Assembly (NCBI GenBank): GCA_020636435.1
Contig: JACJXX010000002.1
Coordinates: forward strand, 682,001 to 746,000
DNA: 64,000 nucleotides
From: Lewinellaceae bacterium
Lineage (GTDB): Bacteria > Bacteroidota > Bacteroidia > Chitinophagales > Saprospiraceae
Reading direction: 5' to 3'
Part shown: one piece after another, positions 8,840 through 17,946 of the stretch
How positions within the stretch are numbered: position 1 is the stretch's first letter
How the letters are laid out: every line of letters begins with the position of its first letter
The notes under the pieces: generated by a model
Told to the model about the DNA's origin: nothing
The model's input: only the letters and a program-made list of their open reading frames with translations
Database searches by the model: none
Position numbers and translations under genes: made by a program

Positions 8840-9286
8840 CGAAGGCTCAATCATACAAATTCAACCTATTTAGAATATATATTTCTATAGTTTTTTGGCA
8901 AAGAATTAAAATTTTTCATATCTTAGCGGACGTAAAGAGCAATTTGCCACCCCCCCTACTGATTTTCATACCAAATCTTTGTTGAAATTTGGACGACCTC
9001 ATCCAATTGACCGTTTGTTTCGGTACTTTCTCTAAGTACCCAAATGCGGCTTGGCCAATGTACTCCTGCAGCGTTTCGCCATTGGGGTATTGATTGTATG
9101 CCTGTTCTAATTGCCCGGCTTAGCGAAAAAGGAAAAGCGCCCGGTTGCTCTTCAAAAAGCGCAAAAAATAATCGGGAATTGCCAACGGTCAATCAACCTA
9201 TTGGCCATCAAACCAATAGGGCTAGGCCTGACAATAAATTTGTAACTATTTTTTCTCACAAAATACTTTTTACTAAAACCAGAACA
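8840..9286. other. Spacer without a supported gene
   Basis: The first 100 bp are AT-rich. A segment around 8980-9000 reads GAAATTTGGACGACC, close to the terminal repeat of the family F element at 15724, so a degraded copy may lie here. Short frames on both strands have no recognisable domain and no start context. A promoter for the 9287 gene is expected close upstream but was not pinned down. Confidence 0.4.
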
Positions 9287-10861
9287 ATGAAGAAAGCTTA
9301 CCTACTAACTAGTTGGGCCCGATGTTGGGCCCTGTTGCTGGCCATGGGGCTGGCCAGTTCTTATCAGCTCAATGCAACCACATGCCCCAATGCTACCGCA
9401 ATCAGTTCCCTGCCGTTCAGCGGAGCGACGTCCTGTGGCGGAGATGATATTACTTCCGGCAACGCCAGCGCCTGTGTTTCCACTTTGTATTATGGTGGTG
9501 CCGAAGCCCTGTTTACCTTTACCCCTGCCTCCAGCATGAGCGTGCTTTTGACCTTTTCCGGCCAGGCGTGGTCGCAGATTTCCGTTTACGCCGGCTGCCC
9601 CACCAGCGGTGGCACCTGCGTGACCGGTATTTCCAGCTCTGCCACTTCCAAGAGCATTAGCGCCAGCCTCACCGGCGGCACGGAGTACTACTTCCTGGTC
9701 GATACCTGGCCCTCTCCGCCAAGCCCCTGCCCCGGTACCTTCTCTGTAGAGGAACTGGTGCCGCTGGCCAACGACAATTGTGTGGACGCCACCATGATCA
9801 GTGTTGGCGATACGGACACCGGAAACACGCTTACTGCCACTGACAACAACCCGCCCACCTGCAACTTTGCCGGCGACGGCACCGGCGGTGGCGTTTGGTA
9901 CGAAGTAACCGGCACCGGCCTGGATATTACGGCTTCTCTTTGCGGTTCCGGCTTTGATACGCAGATTGCTGTCTATACCGGCAGCTGTGCTGCTCTTTCT
10001 TGTGTAGACGGCAACGATGACTTCTGCGGCCTGCAGTCCCAGGTGACCTGGAGCTCTCTGGCCGGCGTTCCCTACTACATCTATATTGATGGGTTTGGCG
10101 CAGCTACTGGAACTTACACGATCGCCATCACTGGCGACCTGCCTCCGCCCATCGACAACGACGACTGCTCTACGGCCAATACCATCACTTGCGGAGAGAC
10201 CGTAACCGGCTCTACCATTGGGGCATTCCCCGATGCCGTTCGCCGTTGTGGCCCCGGCACTGCCGGCGGCGGAGTATGGTATACTTTGAACCCGAATGAC
10301 GGCGGCTTTGTCCAGAGCCTGAGCACTTGCGGCGGCGCCAACTTCGATACCAAGATCACCATCTACTATGGCGATTGCAACCGGCTTCGCTGCCTGGGTA
10401 GCCAGGACAACTCTCCTGGCTGCGCTAACGGCACGACAGAAATGCTGTTCACGCCTTTCTTCGGCAGAACCCACTACGTACTGGTTCAGGCGGTTAACCC
10501 GGCACAACCCGGCGTTTTCGACCTTACCTATGATTGCGACGCTTCTGCTGCCCGCACGGCAGGCTCTACGATTTTTGCCGCGGACGTAGAGGAAAGCTAC
10601 GAAACTGTCAATCTGTATCCCAACCCGGCTCAGGATGTTCTCAACGTAGAACTCAAGGGCTTCATGGGCGACCGGGTGGTGATGCGCGTCCACAACAGCC
10701 TCGGCCAGGTGGTCATGCAGCGCAGCATCAACCAGGTGGAAGAGCAGGTGGAACGTTTCAACACCAGCCAGCTGCAGTCCGGCATGTACTACCTGAATGT
10801 TCAGGTGGAAGGCAGAGAGTCCTTCACCGAGAAGTTCATGGTGGGCAGCGCCCGGCCGTAA
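9287..10861 (+). CDS. T9SS-exported repeat protein with type A sorting domain
   Basis: 524 residues from the ATG at 9287 (M-K-K-A-Y, hydrophobic stretch, cleavage near L-N-A-T). The mature part has three related beta-sandwich modules of about 130 residues (about 30-150, 155-285 and 290-420). Each is opened by an N-D-x-C or C-P-N-A motif and contains G-G-V-W-Y and F-D-T-K/Q-I. These resemble pre-peptidase C-terminal-type adhesive modules. The C-terminus is a type A sorting domain starting at about V-N-L-Y-P-N-P-A-Q-D. It is probably a surface or matrix protein with no enzymatic domain. Confidence 0.88.
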   Translation: MKKAYLLTSWARCWALLLAMGLASSYQLNATTCPNATAISSLPFSGATSCGGDDITSGNASACVSTLYYGGAEALFTFTPASSMSVLLTFSGQAWSQISVYAGCPTSGGTCVTGISSSATSKSISASLTGGTEYYFLVDTWPSPPSPCPGTFSVEELVPLANDNCVDATMISVGDTDTGNTLTATDNNPPTCNFAGDGTGGGVWYEVTGTGLDITASLCGSGFDTQIAVYTGSCAALSCVDGNDDFCGLQSQVTWSSLAGVPYYIYIDGFGAATGTYTIAITGDLPPPIDNDDCSTANTITCGETVTGSTIGAFPDAVRRCGPGTAGGGVWYTLNPNDGGFVQSLSTCGGANFDTKITIYYGDCNRLRCLGSQDNSPGCANGTTEMLFTPFFGRTHYVLVQAVNPAQPGVFDLTYDCDASAARTAGSTIFAADVEESYETVNLYPNPAQDVLNVELKGFMGDRVVMRVHNSLGQVVMQRSINQVEEQVERFNTSQLQSGMYYLNVQVEGRESFTEKFMVGSARP

Positions 10862-10865
10862 GTTT

Positions 10866-10925
10866 TTTGGTTTAAAGTTTTTGGTTGGCGGCTCTGTGGG
10901 GGCGATAGCCAACCAAAAACTTTAA
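10866..10925. repeat. Hairpin downstream of the T9SS gene
   Basis: GGTTTAAAGTTTTTGGTTGGC pairs with GCCAACCAAAAACTTTAACC across a GC-rich loop. This long stem lies just after the stop codon. It may stabilise mRNA ends or be a small element. Confidence 0.6.
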
Positions 10926-10962
10926 CCGGTTCTCGCGGCGCTGCGGTGCTTCCTGAACCGGC

Positions 10963-11009
10963 AAAAAAGGAGCCATCCCTTAAGAAATTTAGGGATGGCT
11001 CCTTTTTTT
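10963..11009. terminator. Bidirectional rho-independent terminator
   Basis: A perfect GGAGCCATCCCT / AGGGATGGCTCC stem with a 10-nt loop, preceded by A6 and followed by T7. It can end transcription from both directions. Confidence 0.9.
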
Positions 11010-11105
11010 GTTAAGGAAAATATAAACTCCTCTCCTACTGACTTTTATCATTGATAAGAGGCAACTATTCTCCTATAATTTGGGTATTAAAAATACGGAA
11101 CCACC

Positions 11106-11162
11106 CAATTCAACAATTCAACAATTTAACAATCCAACAATCCAACAATTCAACAATTTAAC
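11106..11162 (+). repeat. Octamer tandem array (CAATTCAA)
   Basis: Seven 8-bp units CAATTCAA, CAATTTAA and CAATCCAA in the spacer before the 11260 gene. Non-coding. Confidence 0.85.
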
Positions 11163-11259
11163 CCTACATCCCCACACCCACCCGGAACACCCTCAAGAGC
11201 ACAGTTTTCTCCCTTAACCCGAAGGTAGGGGAGCATACCATCATCACAATCCGATAGCT

Positions 11260-13122
11260 ATGAAAAACAAAATGTCTTTCCTGAAATCATTCCTCCTGTC
11301 GTCGTTGCTCTTAATGGGCGCCAGCGCCATCTTATCGGCGCAACCCGGAGAGTCGCTTCTCGCCCAGTTGGCGGAGGAAGAAAAAGACGCCGTCAATGCG
11401 CTGGCCATGTATCCGGAAGATACGCGGCTGGCTATCCTGGAAAGCAGCAAATATCCGGAAGCGCTGATCAAGATGCAGCGCATACAAACGCAAACCAGTA
11501 CGTCCTTCCAGGGCCTGCTGCAGGCGTATCCCCAGAGTACCCAGGAGATGATCTGGGACGTCACCCGCTACCCGGGCCTGGTGGAACGCCTGGTATCGGA
11601 AGGGCGGGGTTCCCAGGCAAACATCCGGGGTATCTTGCGGGATTATCCGGAGGCTGTTGAGGAGAATGCCCTGAGCTCCGGCATGCAGTACCTGCCCCTG
11701 CTCGAAGAGATCAACCAAGTGCAACGCTCAGCGGATGAAGCCTTCAATACACTCTTGAGGGACTATCCTCCGGATGTGCAGAACGCCCTGAACACCCTGC
11801 TGGGCCTGCCCGAAGTATTGACCATTCTGACCGACAACATCGAGCTGACCTTGCTGGTGGGCGACCTGTACCGCCGCGACCCGGCGCTGGTGCTGCACAA
11901 GGCCGACAGCCTGAGCCTGGAAGTGGCCCGGCAGAATGCACAGGAACTGGAAGACTGGAAGGCCGAACTGGAAAGCAACCCCGAAGCGGCGAAAGAGCTG
12001 GAGGCTTCCGCTGAAGAATTTGCCGCAGAATACGGCTACGACGATGATTATTATGATTATCCGGACGATGATGTGTACTACGATGAACCGGGCAGAACCT
12101 ATGTTGTAGAAAACCATTATTACTACAACTACCCGTACTGGTTCGGCTACCCGTACTGGTATGCTTACCCCCGCTGGCGCCCCTACCCTTACTGGTACGA
12201 CTGGGGCTTTTACTACCGGCCGGGGCGGACGTTGGTCATTCTCCATCTGCCGTCTTATTACTTCACCAACTGGTATTTCTACCACCCGAATCACCACTAC
12301 CGGTATCCGCACCTGTCGGCTCATTTTGTCCGGCACTACCAGCACCATCCGAGGTCGGGCGGCAGCATCACGACCAGCGTGACCGGCTGGCGCAACAACA
12401 ACCGGGAGGTCATTACCCGCAACTGGATCGAAGACGACAACCGGCTGGTAGAGCGCTTCCGGGAGTACGGCCGCTTCGAATCGGAACGGGAAACGTACAA
12501 CCGCAACAACCCCACCCGGGCCCTGTCGCAGCAGGAGTACCTTGAAAAAAATGCCAACCGGTACACAGAACTGGAGAAAAGGGTGAAGCAGGATCGCGAA
12601 ATCTACCAGGAGCCGGCCTACGCCCCCAGGGATAAGGCGCCTGTGCGCGAGCCGGAAATCCGGCAGCCCAACATTCCGAAGCAGGAACCGAGGGTTGAAC
12701 CCAAGGCCCCGGAACCGGCCCGGCAGCCCCGAACCAAAGCCGAGCCCCGGGAAACAGTGAAACAGCCCAACACCCGGGTTGAACCCAAAGAACGCGTGGA
12801 ACCGGCGCCCCCACCCCGGCAGGAACCGCAGAAACGCGAACAGGCAACCACCCCGGAAAGAAAGCCTACGCCGAAAACGGAACCGCCCCAAACCAGGGAA
12901 ATCCCCAAAGTAGAACAGGGCAGGGATTACCACAAGAACCGGTGGGAAGAACCCAAACCGGCGCCACAACCCCGCACCGCGCCTCCTCCTGCTCAAAGAC
13001 GGGAGGTGACAAAGCCTGAACCGGCGCCGCAAAAGCGGGAGGCGACCAGGCCTCAACCGGCGCCGCAAAAGCGGGAGGTTGCGAAACCGAAGACAGGTAC
13101 GAAGAAGGAGGGGGGGAATTGA
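11260..13122 (+). CDS. Secreted protein with aromatic Y-P-Y-W region and Pro/Lys/Glu-rich tail
   Basis: 620 residues. Signal peptide at 1-27, then a helical domain (about 30-265) whose repeated L-x-x-Y-P-x-x-x-x motifs (A-L-A-M-Y-P, L-Q-A-Y-P, L-R-D-Y-P twice) recall DUF3300-type repeats. An acidic linker (D-D-D-Y-Y-D-Y) leads to a very aromatic segment (about 285-360, many Y-P-Y-W and H-H-Y). The last about 200 residues are disordered, with P, K, E and R repeats of the form A-P-Q-K-R-E. It is likely a cell-surface or periplasmic protein. No enzyme motif. The tail has probably grown by slippage, as its repeated units are near identical at the DNA level. Confidence 0.82.
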   Translation: MKNKMSFLKSFLLSSLLLMGASAILSAQPGESLLAQLAEEEKDAVNALAMYPEDTRLAILESSKYPEALIKMQRIQTQTSTSFQGLLQAYPQSTQEMIWDVTRYPGLVERLVSEGRGSQANIRGILRDYPEAVEENALSSGMQYLPLLEEINQVQRSADEAFNTLLRDYPPDVQNALNTLLGLPEVLTILTDNIELTLLVGDLYRRDPALVLHKADSLSLEVARQNAQELEDWKAELESNPEAAKELEASAEEFAAEYGYDDDYYDYPDDDVYYDEPGRTYVVENHYYYNYPYWFGYPYWYAYPRWRPYPYWYDWGFYYRPGRTLVILHLPSYYFTNWYFYHPNHHYRYPHLSAHFVRHYQHHPRSGGSITTSVTGWRNNNREVITRNWIEDDNRLVERFREYGRFESERETYNRNNPTRALSQQEYLEKNANRYTELEKRVKQDREIYQEPAYAPRDKAPVREPEIRQPNIPKQEPRVEPKAPEPARQPRTKAEPRETVKQPNTRVEPKERVEPAPPPRQEPQKREQATTPERKPTPKTEPPQTREIPKVEQGRDYHKNRWEEPKPAPQPRTAPPPAQRREVTKPEPAPQKREATRPQPAPQKREVAKPKTGTKKEGGN

Positions 13123-13280
13123 TGCTATGGATGCTATGGATGCTGTGGATGCTATGGATGCTATGGATGCCGGAGCGCAGCGCAGGCCCCGTACCGGCGA
13201 TAGCCGCGTCGGGGCTATGGATGCCGGAGCGCAGCGCAGGCCCCGTACCGGCGTTAGCCGCGTCGGGGCTGTTGTAGAGC
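13119..13280 (+). repeat. Tandem repeats after the Pro-rich protein gene
   Basis: A short array of 9-bp CTATGGATG units (about 13119-13166) is followed by two copies of a 54-bp unit (about 13161 and 13215) containing GGAGCGCAGCGCAGGCCCC. Open frames through it give only repeat peptides. Confidence 0.75.
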
Positions 13281-13286
13281 ATCAAT

Positions 13287-13382
13287 AAGTAGTCGGACCT
13301 ATTTATTCCATCTTTAAATCGGAGTGTTCGCGAGCCCGTACGGGCTCGCGAACAAAACGTAAACTAAATTTGTCCGACTACT
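13287..13382. repeat. Inverted-repeat element family H
   Basis: Ends AAGTAGTCGGAC and GTCCGACTACTT. The centre is a perfect TTCGCGAGCCCGTACGGGCT palindromic stem. The same terminal GTCCGACTACTTA also stands alone at about 7890, upstream of the OmpA gene. No ORF. Confidence 0.65.
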
Positions 13383-13387
13383 TAGTA

Positions 13388-13496
13388 CTACTTTGTTAAC
13401 TTAAAATCTCGCATGGCCGAAGTGCCTTTTTATGGGCTGCCCGAGGCAGCCCTCGCGGGCCTGGAGGCCCGCGCTCCTGTTAAGTTAACAAAGTAG
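13388..13496. repeat. Inverted-repeat element family I
   Basis: Ends CTACTTTGTTAACTTAA and TTAAGTTAACAAAGTAG are perfectly complementary over 17 bp. The inner part has a second stem, CGCGGGCCT-GG-AGGCCCGCG. The element sits 5 bp after element H. A diverged relative may lie at 18336-18505, whose right end TTAACAAAGTAG is identical. Confidence 0.7.
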
Positions 13497-13681
13497 AATT
13501 ACTTACTTTGCATCATTGGACAGGCACCACCAAGGTCCATGCCAGGCACTGCTATACTTTCCCGCCATTTTTTTGGCAGAAATTTATGATTAACGGATTA
13601 ACAACATGATAGTCGGCAGGCGAGCGCCAAAGCGGGATCGCCAGCCAACATCACTTGCTTAAGTTTGATGACATTAAGACA

Positions 13682-13738
13682 GCCATCCAGCCATTTAACC
13701 ATCCAGCCATCCAGCCATCCAGCCATCCAACAATTCAC
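13682..13738 (+). repeat. Octamer tandem array (CATCCAGC)
   Basis: Seven 8-bp units CATCCAGC, CATTTAAC and CATCCAAC abut the 3' end of the GCS2-CBS gene. Non-coding. Confidence 0.85.
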
Positions 13739-13744
13739 CCAATC

Positions 13745-15673
13745 CTACTCCTCCTTCTCCAGCCGTTCAATCAGCCGCCCGGAGATGCGCAAAAAGTCCA
13801 TCTCGGTGATGATGCCGATCAGCTCCTCGCCCTGCACCACCGGCAGGCAGCCGATTTTATTGTCCCGCATCACGTTCATCGCCTGAACGATGGTAGCCTT
13901 CGGGCCGATGGTGATCGGTTTGGAGACCATGATATCCTTGACACAAGTCGCTTTCTTGCTGTTCAGCTTATTGCGGTGTGCATAGTATCGAAGCAACAGG
14001 CGGGAGGTAACCAGGCCCACCAGGCGGCCTTTAGAGTCCTCGACCGGCATATAGCGCACCTTTCGCCAGTCTATCAATTCGGCCACCAGCTCGATGAGGT
14101 CATCCTGCTGGGCAGTAAACAAGTCGGTCTCCATAAATTCGTCGACCAGCAGTTTGGCGGGCCGATAATCGGCCAGGTCTCCGGCCTCCGGCAGTTTCCA
14201 TTTGTGCACAGGCGTATTTTTTTCCTGGTTTTCCACGATGGCGGCGGTCAGTACGCTGAGGGCCTCGTCGCGGGTCACTTCTTTGGTGAGCTTGGTGAAA
14301 GCCCGCAGTTGCCAGCGGGCGCCGTTCATGTGTTTTTTGGCCCGCTCCTCGATGATGCCCAGGTAGCGGTCGATGTCTTTCGGCGAGACCTTGCGGCTTT
14401 CCAGCCCGTCGCGGGCAATGGGCAGCAATTCCTCCAGGATGAGGTCGCAGGGAGATACTTTTCTATCTTTGAACCAGTTGAAGGTAGAATCGATGCCGAA
14501 CTTGGCGGCTTTGGCGAAGTTGTCGCGCACGTCTTCCCAGGACAACTGCTTGCGGATGTCTTTGCAGTGTTTCTGCATGCCTATCATGGCGCCCAGCCAG
14601 AAGGCAGCGTTGGCCACCTCGTCGACAACGGAGGGGCCGGAGGGCAGCACCCGGTTCTCGATGCGCAGGTGCGGCTTGCCCGACTCGCTGATGCCATAGC
14701 AGGGCCGGTTCCAGCGGTAAACCGTAGAATTGTGCACCTGCAGGGCGCGCAGCTTGGGCACCTGTCCGGCTTCCACCATTTTTATAGAGTCTTCATCCAC
14801 ATCGGCGCTGAGCAACACCCGGAAGCGGGCGATGTCTTCCTTGTAGATTTCCATGATGGACTTGTCGAGCCAGCCGGTGCCGAAGCTCACCCGCGGGCTG
14901 CGTTCCCGCATGTGGTCGTGGGTAGTCCGGATATCCAGGGCCTGCTGGAAGAGCGCGATCCGGCTTTCGTGCCAGAGGCGTTTCCCGAAAACGATGGGCG
15001 AATTGGCGGCGATGGCCATCACCGGCGCGGCCAGGGCCTGCGCGATGTTGTACATACAGACAAAATCGGCCGGCGACACCTGCAGGTGGACCTGGAAACT
15101 GGTGTTGCAGGCTTCCAGCAGCGGAGAATCGTGTTTGACCAGCAACTCGTCGATGCCGGACAGCCGCAGCTCGTAGGCGCTGCCGATGAGCTGGCTGTTG
15201 ATGGCTTCCATCAAAGCGAAATACCGCTTCTTCGGCGTCAGGTTCTCCATTTCCAGGTCGTACTTGCGCAAGGTGGGGAGGATGCCGGTGAGGATGAGTT
15301 TGGCGTTGAGCGGCCCGAGCTTTTCCCTGATCTTGTCCAGCTTTTCGCTATTTTCATCCTCCAGGTCTCTGAGGCAGCTGCCCTCGAAGACGCGGGGAGT
15401 AAGGTTGGTCTCCAGGTTGAATTTGGCCAGTTCGGTCTCCACCCAATCGTACTCCTTCATTGTTTCCAGGGCTTCCATGGCAATGGTCGCCGGCTTGAAG
15501 GTCTTGGCATTGACGATGCACATTTCCTGTTCGGCCCCGATGCGGGCAATATCGCTCTCAAACCAATCGTTTTCGAGCATGTACTCCAGTGCCTGTACAT
15601 CGCGCAACAGCTTCTTAACGAACTGCTGCATGGCAGTTTCATCTTTGACGAGGGATACTTTTTGTTCGCCCAT
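13745..15673 (-). CDS. GCS2-type carboxylate-amine ligase fused to a CBS pair
   Basis: 642 residues. The N-terminal about 440 residues belong to the glutamate-cysteine ligase family 2 (YbdK-like) fold: G-A-E-Q-E-M near 45-50 (catalytic acidic strand), E-T-N-L-T-P, Q-V-H-L-Q-V, N-S-P-I-V-F-G and R-I-E-N-R-V-L-P are all visible. The C-terminal about 130 residues (about 505-635) are two CBS motifs (Y-M-P-V-E-D-x-x-G-R-L-V-G-L-V-T-S and I-G-C-L-P-V-V-x-G-E-E-L-I-G-I-I-T). The enzyme should ligate a carboxylate and an amine with ATP; the CBS pair should bind an adenosine nucleotide. This fusion is widespread in Bacteroidota, but its true substrate is not known to me. Confidence 0.88.
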   Translation of the reverse strand: MGEQKVSLVKDETAMQQFVKKLLRDVQALEYMLENDWFESDIARIGAEQEMCIVNAKTFKPATIAMEALETMKEYDWVETELAKFNLETNLTPRVFEGSCLRDLEDENSEKLDKIREKLGPLNAKLILTGILPTLRKYDLEMENLTPKKRYFALMEAINSQLIGSAYELRLSGIDELLVKHDSPLLEACNTSFQVHLQVSPADFVCMYNIAQALAAPVMAIAANSPIVFGKRLWHESRIALFQQALDIRTTHDHMRERSPRVSFGTGWLDKSIMEIYKEDIARFRVLLSADVDEDSIKMVEAGQVPKLRALQVHNSTVYRWNRPCYGISESGKPHLRIENRVLPSGPSVVDEVANAAFWLGAMIGMQKHCKDIRKQLSWEDVRDNFAKAAKFGIDSTFNWFKDRKVSPCDLILEELLPIARDGLESRKVSPKDIDRYLGIIEERAKKHMNGARWQLRAFTKLTKEVTRDEALSVLTAAIVENQEKNTPVHKWKLPEAGDLADYRPAKLLVDEFMETDLFTAQQDDLIELVAELIDWRKVRYMPVEDSKGRLVGLVTSRLLLRYYAHRNKLNSKKATCVKDIMVSKPITIGPKATIVQAMNVMRDNKIGCLPVVQGEELIGIITEMDFLRISGRLIERLEKEE

Positions 15674-15723
15674 TCTGTAGTTGTGATAGTTTTATAGAAA
15701 GGCCATATCGGCTGTAACTCTTA

Positions 15724-15889
15724 CTGGAATTTGGACGACCAGACGCTAAAGGCGGAAATCGGACACGAGCGAAGCGACTGACGAAGTAAATCGGAAGGCG
15801 GAAATCGGGCGTTTTGTGCCCATTCGGAGGTCAATTCCGACTTCCGACTTCGCACTTCCGACTTCACCCTTGGTTCGTCCAAAGTCCAG
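15724..15889. mobile_element. Inverted-repeat element family F with 9-bp target duplication
   Basis: Ends CTGGAATTTGGACGACC and GGTTCGTCCAAAGTCCAG (two mismatches). It is flanked by the exact direct repeat TAACTCTTA at 15715-15723 and 15890-15898, so it moved as a unit. The 166-bp interior holds AATCGGA-rich purine runs facing CCGACTTCC runs and no ORF. It lies between the GCS2-CBS and lipoprotein genes. Confidence 0.85.
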
Positions 15890-15915
15890 TAACTCTTAAA
15901 TATAGGCGAATAATT

Positions 15916-15923
15916 TAAATTTG
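15916..15923 (+). promoter_or_regulatory. Candidate Bacteroidota -7 promoter element
   Basis: TAAATTTG fits TAnnTTTG exactly and lies 25 bp before the lipoprotein start. The -33 region is not clear, possibly because the F element inserted just upstream. Confidence 0.45.
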
Positions 15924-15947
15924 CTGTGCTTCAAACGAAATGAACCT

Positions 15948-16475
15948 ATGAAAAAATTATGGATTGCCTTGCTGGCGGTAGTTATTGGCGCCGCCTGCAC
16001 GAAAGACAAGCGCGAACCCTTGTTCGATATGTTCTACCCAAATTTCGAATTGCTCATCCCCGCCGGGCAGAGTTTTACCCTGCCTTTCCCTTTAGCCAAA
16101 CGCGGCATCAACACCAATATCGACTTCTATCTTCAGGAAAACAACATCGATACGGCCATGATCACGGAGATCGCCCCGATCTCCGCCCGGCTGACTTCCA
16201 TCGATGGGTTCAATTATGATTTCCTGGACCGGATATCCATTCGCCTCTGCCCGGACACGGAAGTGCCCTGCACGGAAGGCGACGAAGTATTTTACATCGA
16301 CCGCCTGCAGTTTGACCGCCCCGGCAGCCGCATCGACCTGCTGCCCGGCCTGCGCAATGTGCGCCGCGACTTAATCCGGGAAAAGTACCGGCTGGAGTTG
16401 GTGTTTTTCCTGGCTTTCACTCCCAGCCGGAACTACGACACGCGGTTGGATATGACTTTCCGGGCGCTGCGGTGA
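15948..16475 (+). CDS. Lipoprotein of unknown function
   Basis: 175 residues from the ATG at 15948 (the frame extends to a TTG at 15921 but the signal starts here). The signal peptide M-K-K-L-W-I-A-L-L ends in I-G-A-A-C, a lipobox. The rest is a beta-rich domain with a single Cys pair (C-P-D-T-E-V-P-C). No known family recognised. Outer-membrane or periplasmic location is expected. The gene stands alone, with a convergent gene downstream. Confidence 0.8.
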   Translation: MKKLWIALLAVVIGAACTKDKREPLFDMFYPNFELLIPAGQSFTLPFPLAKRGINTNIDFYLQENNIDTAMITEIAPISARLTSIDGFNYDFLDRISIRLCPDTEVPCTEGDEVFYIDRLQFDRPGSRIDLLPGLRNVRRDLIREKYRLELVFFLAFTPSRNYDTRLDMTFRALR

Positions 16476-16562
16476 GGTGGGTTGCTGGTTGCCATGATGA
16501 ATGCTGTGCATTGGTATCTACTTTTTCTTTGGCTGAAGCCCAAAGAAAGGGGCTATGGCCTC

Positions 16563-16895
16563 TTAATCTTCCTCCTCCACCGAAACCACCTCCACCACCA
16601 CCGGCCGGTCGGCCAGCGGGAAGCGCTGCTGATCCTTGAACGCAAAGAGCCCTTCCTCCAGCATAGACAGGTCGTATTCTCCGGTTTCCAGGCCAAGCGC
16701 CTGCCGGGGAAGGAGGATGGTAGCTTCCCAGTCGAGCACCAAATCGGAGAAGGCGCCGGCGATCTCGTAGGCATAGCCGTAGCCAATGATGCAGGCACTG
16801 CTGTCGGTGACGACGAGTTGTGTTTCTACCCAGTTGTTAATCAGGGCGTAGAAGCTGTCGGCTTCGAGGCGCATTTTTTGGAAAGCGTATTTCAT
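16563..16895 (-). CDS. Small acidic cytoplasmic protein, unknown
   Basis: 110 residues if it starts at M-K-Y-A-F-Q-K-M (16895); the frame reaches back to 16922. No signal or membrane segment. The sequence alternates beta and alpha predictions and ends in an acidic S-V-E-E-E-D tail. Nothing in it points to a function. GC-rich codon use matches the neighbouring housekeeping genes, so it is likely a real gene. Confidence 0.6.
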   Translation of the reverse strand: MKYAFQKMRLEADSFYALINNWVETQLVVTDSSACIIGYGYAYEIAGAFSDLVLDWEATILLPRQALGLETGEYDLSMLEEGLFAFKDQQRFPLADRPVVVEVVSVEEED

Positions 16896-16941
16896 GTTGT
16901 GGAGTCTTTTTTTTTTAGCCACTAAGGCACAAAGACACTAA

Positions 16942-17100
16942 GGGCTTGCAAAACAATAAATAATCCATTTAGACTCGTTCTTTTGCACGCTAACTTCGTT
17001 GCCAAGCCTCGCCGTAGCCCAGGCTATGCCTACGTTTGGCGCCTTGTTAGCGCACAAAATAACTTCCTCTATTCTGTATCACTTATTATTTTGCAAGCCC
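16942..17100. mobile_element. MITE-like element family A, copy 1 (TAA duplication)
   Basis: 159 bp with ends GGGCTTGCAAAA and TTTTGCAAGCCC and imperfect terminal inverted repeats of about 50 bp. It is flanked by TAA on both sides (16939-16941, 17101-17103). It is inserted into a palindromic spacer whose own arms read GGCACAAAGACAC (about 16926) and GTGTCTTTGTGT (about 17140). The interior core matches family B in layout (see findings). Copy 2 is at 39190. Confidence 0.85.
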
Positions 17101-17157
17101 TAAGATAGCACTAAGTCTTTCTGGGATTTCGTGGCTTGGTGTCTTTGTGTTTACCTC

Positions 17158-17766
17158 TCAAGGCATAAAGTTAAAAATATCCCACCATTCCGGGCACTGT
17201 TCAGGTGTGATATGCGTCTCCCGGAACAGCTCGCGGTGAAACTGCACCCTCCTTTTGGAAACCGCCTGGCCGTAATGGAAAATTTTTGTTTCTCTTCCGC
17301 CTTTGGCGTTGGGCACTTTTACTGCTTTGCCTCCTTTGTAGGCCGGGTCGGCAATACGGTAACGCGAATTGAATTTAGTGCTCTTCACCCAATGCAGGCC
17401 GATGCGGGCTTTGCCATTGATTGCTTCCTTGTCGATGCGGTAAAGCAGCTTTTTGCCCTTGTGGTACAGGAATTTGGCATAAACGCCACTGTCCAGCCTT
17501 TTGCAGAGGAGTATAAACCCCTTCTGAAAAAAATCCGGCGGGCATTTGTCGCGCGGGTCGAAATCGCCGCCGCCGGCCTCCCAGTCGACGGTAATGTCAG
17601 AAGCCATGACTTCGTAGTCGATGACGGGATTCGAGGCCCGGACGGTGGGAGGCGGGGCTTGCCCGGCGGGCGGCCCGGAAAAGTAGAACAGCGTGCCGGC
17701 CAGAAGCGCCAGGAGGAGGCCTCCGGCGAGTACTGTATTGCCGGAAGTGGAGGTGCTTTGGATCAT
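17158..17766 (-). CDS. Membrane-anchored protein of unknown function
   Basis: 202 residues. One N-terminal transmembrane helix (about 13-30) and a Pro-rich linker precede a basic extracytoplasmic domain (about 45-202) that contains two Cys (K-C-P-P-D and L-L-C-K). No recognised family. It diverges from the XRE regulator at 17947 with about 180 bp between them, so the regulator could control it; that is inference. Confidence 0.7.
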   Translation of the reverse strand: MIQSTSTSGNTVLAGGLLLALLAGTLFYFSGPPAGQAPPPTVRASNPVIDYEVMASDITVDWEAGGGDFDPRDKCPPDFFQKGFILLCKRLDSGVYAKFLYHKGKKLLYRIDKEAINGKARIGLHWVKSTKFNSRYRIADPAYKGGKAVKVPNAKGGRETKIFHYGQAVSKRRVQFHRELFRETHITPEQCPEWWDIFNFMP

Positions 17767-17904
17767 AGGAGTACGGTTTTTGGTGAAGGCAAATGATTTT
17801 CAGGCCCTGCAAATGCGGATTGTAGGGCTAAGTTCTTTACTTTGCAGAATGAGTTTTTGTAAACGTACGGCACAAATATAAGGTGATTAAATCCTAAAAT
17901 TCAA

Positions 17905-17936
17905 ATTTAACCACTATTATTTTGGATTTAACCACT
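17905..17936 (+). promoter_or_regulatory. Paired operator candidate for the XRE regulator
   Basis: ATTTAACCACT occurs twice (17905-17915 and 17926-17936), 21 bp apart start to start. That is two helical turns, so both sites face the same side of the DNA. They sit 11-42 bp before the regulator's start codon, as expected for autorepression. Confidence 0.5.
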
Positions 17937-17946
17937 TATTTACCCT

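Noticed and set aside
8956..9192. 78-codon minus-strand frame in the spacer before the T9SS gene
   Set aside because: No recognisable domain or start context; part of it lies over repeat-like sequence.
13655..15697. 680-codon plus-strand frame opposite the GCS2-CBS gene
   Set aside because: Antisense shadow: the minus-strand protein has clear GCS2 and CBS motifs, while the plus frame has none.
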